Assembly: GCF_024584705.1 (NCBI RefSeq)
Contig: NZ_CP097384.1
Location: 3,410,001-3,474,000, forward strand
Source of the DNA: Blastopirellula sp. J2-11
Lineage (GTDB): Bacteria; Planctomycetota; Planctomycetia; Pirellulales; Pirellulaceae
Length of the DNA stretch: 64,000 nucleotides
Reading direction: 5' to 3'
In this document: positions 62,587 to 64,000 of the stretch, piece by piece
Layout of the letters: each line of letters starts with the position of its first letter
Numbering within the stretch: the stretch's first letter is position 1
Position numbers and translations under genes: made by a program
The notes under the pieces: generated by a model
Told to the model about the DNA's origin: nothing
Seen by the model: the letters and a program-made list of their open reading frames with translations, nothing else
Databases searched by the model: none

Positions 62587-63159
62587 ACCCTTCTTCGGAT
62601 TTTACGTCCAATGGACGAATCGACCGCGCACGTTGACTTCTTGGATTGATCGGAACATGAGGTCTAATCCCTACAAGCATTCCTGCCAGGAAAAGCGCCA
62701 CAGATTGCCACCGATGAGAAGCTGTAACGCCTCGGTAAGCCGCGGCGCAGCAGTGCCAGCAGAGGCGAGCCAGCTAGCAAGAGCTTCCGTGTTAGCCGCG
62801 GCAATCAATTGCTCTTCGTAGTCCGCCAGCGCAAGCAAGAGAAATGCGTCTGGCTACATCGATCCGCCTAAGAATTGCTGAGAGAGGTTCCCTCGCGGGC
62901 GTATTTGAAAGCGCCCTATTTAGCCAAACCACGCCCGGTTGGCCGCGATAGCTCCGCTATCGGGGCGGCGCAGCCGTAAGAGACATCCATACCAAGCTCA
63001 CCGTTCCATGGTGCGCAGGCCACTTCAAACAGCATGGTAAACCGCCGATTTTAGACGCATTGCGGAGCAACGCCTCTTACCGACTTCGTCGGCCCCGATA
63101 GCGGAGCTATCGCGGCCAACCGGAACATTGCGCCACTTCAAGCGATGGAAACAGAAATC
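62587..63159. other. 573-bp gap with repeat
   Basis: Between the secretin and an upstream gene. Most of it (62814-63122) is a copy of the TTCGTAGCCC-type repeat. No gene is supported. Confidence 0.5.
62814..63122. repeat. Nested palindromic repeat, second copy
   Basis: The left end reads TTCGTAGTCCG; inner arms at 62936-62982 and 63072-63122 share GGTTGGCCGCGATAGCT and GCTATCGGGG and small hairpins near GTAAGAG with the 45130 copy. The outer right end is not clear. The loop between arms differs from the first copy. Confidence 0.8.
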
Positions 63160-64000
63160 CTACAATTCGGCCGCGCTGCGGGCCTCGCTTAGCGGTTGGC
63201 CGATGCGAAGTTGGACGGTTTCGTCTCCGATTTGAAGCTCGATCACCTTGTCGCCGACCGAGAGGATCTTGCCTTTGAGTTGGCCAATTTCAAACTTCTC
63301 GCCTGGCTTCAGACGGAGCATTTTGTTTTTGGTCCGTAGGCTAACCCACGCTTCGGGATACTCGCCAGAAACGATCGTCGCAGTCAAAAACGCATGCGCC
63401 GCGTCGTCAAACGATGGCTTTGGTTCTGGTTTCATCTCCGGCGGTTTTGGCTCGACGACGGCGATGGTGAATTCTTTGGAGTCCATGATGGTCGGTTGAC
63501 GATCGTCGTGAACCATGACGTTGAATTTGAATTCTCCCAATTCGGTCGGTTTCCAGCTGATCGTTCCCCGCTCGCTGATTTGTAATCCCGTCGGAGCGCC
63601 TTCTCCCAGCTGGAAAGAAACGCGATCCTTCTTGTCGGGATCTTCCGCTTTGACGGCATAGCTGAACGTCTTCCCCATTTCGGCCGTATGCTTGGTGGTC
63701 GACACCAACTTGGGCGTCTTGTTGCCGGGGCGGAAAAAGTCGCGCGCCAAAATCACTTTTTGATAATCGGCTAACTCACCATGAGTGAGCAGTTCTCGAC
63801 GCTTGGCTTTGGCGTCCACCAAATCGTTGACCCCTTCGATCCCAATCGCTTCGACCGACAGCGTCACCTCGAGATTCTCTGAATCGGGCAAGGGACGTAG
63901 CGACACCGATTTGATCTTGTGCAGCACGTTAAACGCATAAAACTCGTAGCAAAATTGAGTAATGCGAGCCAACGGCGCTTTGGCGCGAACGCTGAACGCA
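63160..64000 (-). CDS. Envelope protein with PilO/PilP-like parts and an Ig-like domain (partial, runs off right edge)
   Basis: 280 codons are in the window; the frame is open at base 63999, so the N-terminus is missing. A TTG at 63972 should not be taken as the start. The first part (FCYEFYAFNVLHKIKSVSLR, then ENLEVTLSVEAIGIEGV) resembles the periplasmic region of PilO/GspM-type proteins. Residues about 110-205 form an Ig/cadherin-like domain (HTAEMGKTFSYAVKAEDPDK, then TISWKPTELGEFKFNVMVHD). The C-terminus (KPGEKFEIGQLKGKILSVGD) resembles PilP/GspC-like ends. It lies upstream of the secretin on the same strand, so both may be part of one secretion or pilus machine. Confidence 0.55.
   Translation of the reverse strand, partial: AFSVRAKAPLARITQFCYEFYAFNVLHKIKSVSLRPLPDSENLEVTLSVEAIGIEGVNDLVDAKAKRRELLTHGELADYQKVILARDFFRPGNKTPKLVSTTKHTAEMGKTFSYAVKAEDPDKKDRVSFQLGEGAPTGLQISERGTISWKPTELGEFKFNVMVHDDRQPTIMDSKEFTIAVVEPKPPEMKPEPKPSFDDAAHAFLTATIVSGEYPEAWVSLRTKNKMLRLKPGEKFEIGQLKGKILSVGDKVIELQIGDETVQLRIGQPLSEARSAAEL

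Overview
The window looks like chromosome from a Pirellulaceae-type planctomycete (Blastopirellula/Bremerella-like). The evidence is three DUF1559 proteins with type IV-pilin-like N-termini, a PA14-containing multihaem cytochrome of the planctomycete type, many secreted or lipoprotein genes of planctomycete families, a dnaG-rpoD pair, and no linked FtsZ-type division cluster. No rRNA gene, tRNA gene, CRISPR array, prophage or transposase gene was recognised.

Layout. (1) 1-9151, minus strand: a nitrate assimilation operon. It encodes an NrtA-type lipoprotein, an NrtB-type permease with a large coiled-coil insertion, two ATPases, a GAF-like protein, a DmsB-DmsC-type electron-transfer/anchor fusion, and an assimilatory nitrate reductase cut by the left edge. 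(2) 9611-15064, plus strand: a divergent outer-membrane porin, an NtrC-family regulator with a degenerate sigma-54 contact loop, and a hybrid kinase whose sensor region resembles the nitrate-sensing P-box. Together with region 1 this reads as one nitrate uptake, sensing and reduction locus. (3) 15183-19405: a secreted five-haem cytochrome and a beta-propeller protein. (4) 19478-24111: a lipoprotein, a DUF1559 protein and a GntR-type regulator, divergent from a sialidase-type protein. (5) 24108-28029: FtsQ-like and MurB-like genes (a dcw remnant), a TIM-barrel isomerase and a YkgJ-type protein. (6) 28806-33289: two more DUF1559 plus lipoprotein cassettes around a CinA gene.

(7) 34125-41172: aat, dnaG, rpoD, a CdsZ-like zinc-ribbon coiled-coil protein, greA and a membrane protein, with clear terminators. 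(8) 41242-45114: YggU, YggS, a large uncharacterised protein and a YdjY-domain protein. (9) 45422-52680, minus strand: PrkA kinase, YeaH/YhbH, a 65-aa protein, SpoVR, a 152-aa protein, HemQ and a small membrane protein. (10) 53302-56927: a lone receiver, a Gfo/Idh/MocA oxidoreductase and a secreted DUF3352-like protein. (11) 57251-64000: a BON-domain protein converging on a lipoprotein, a very large secretin, and a periplasmic protein running off the right edge, probably part of a type II secretion-like locus.

Intergenic DNA carries at least two families of palindromic, MITE-like dispersed repeats. One is a ~235-bp element at 28239-28472 and 50403-50640. The other has ends of the TTCGTAGCCCG type, at 4062, 45130 and 62814.
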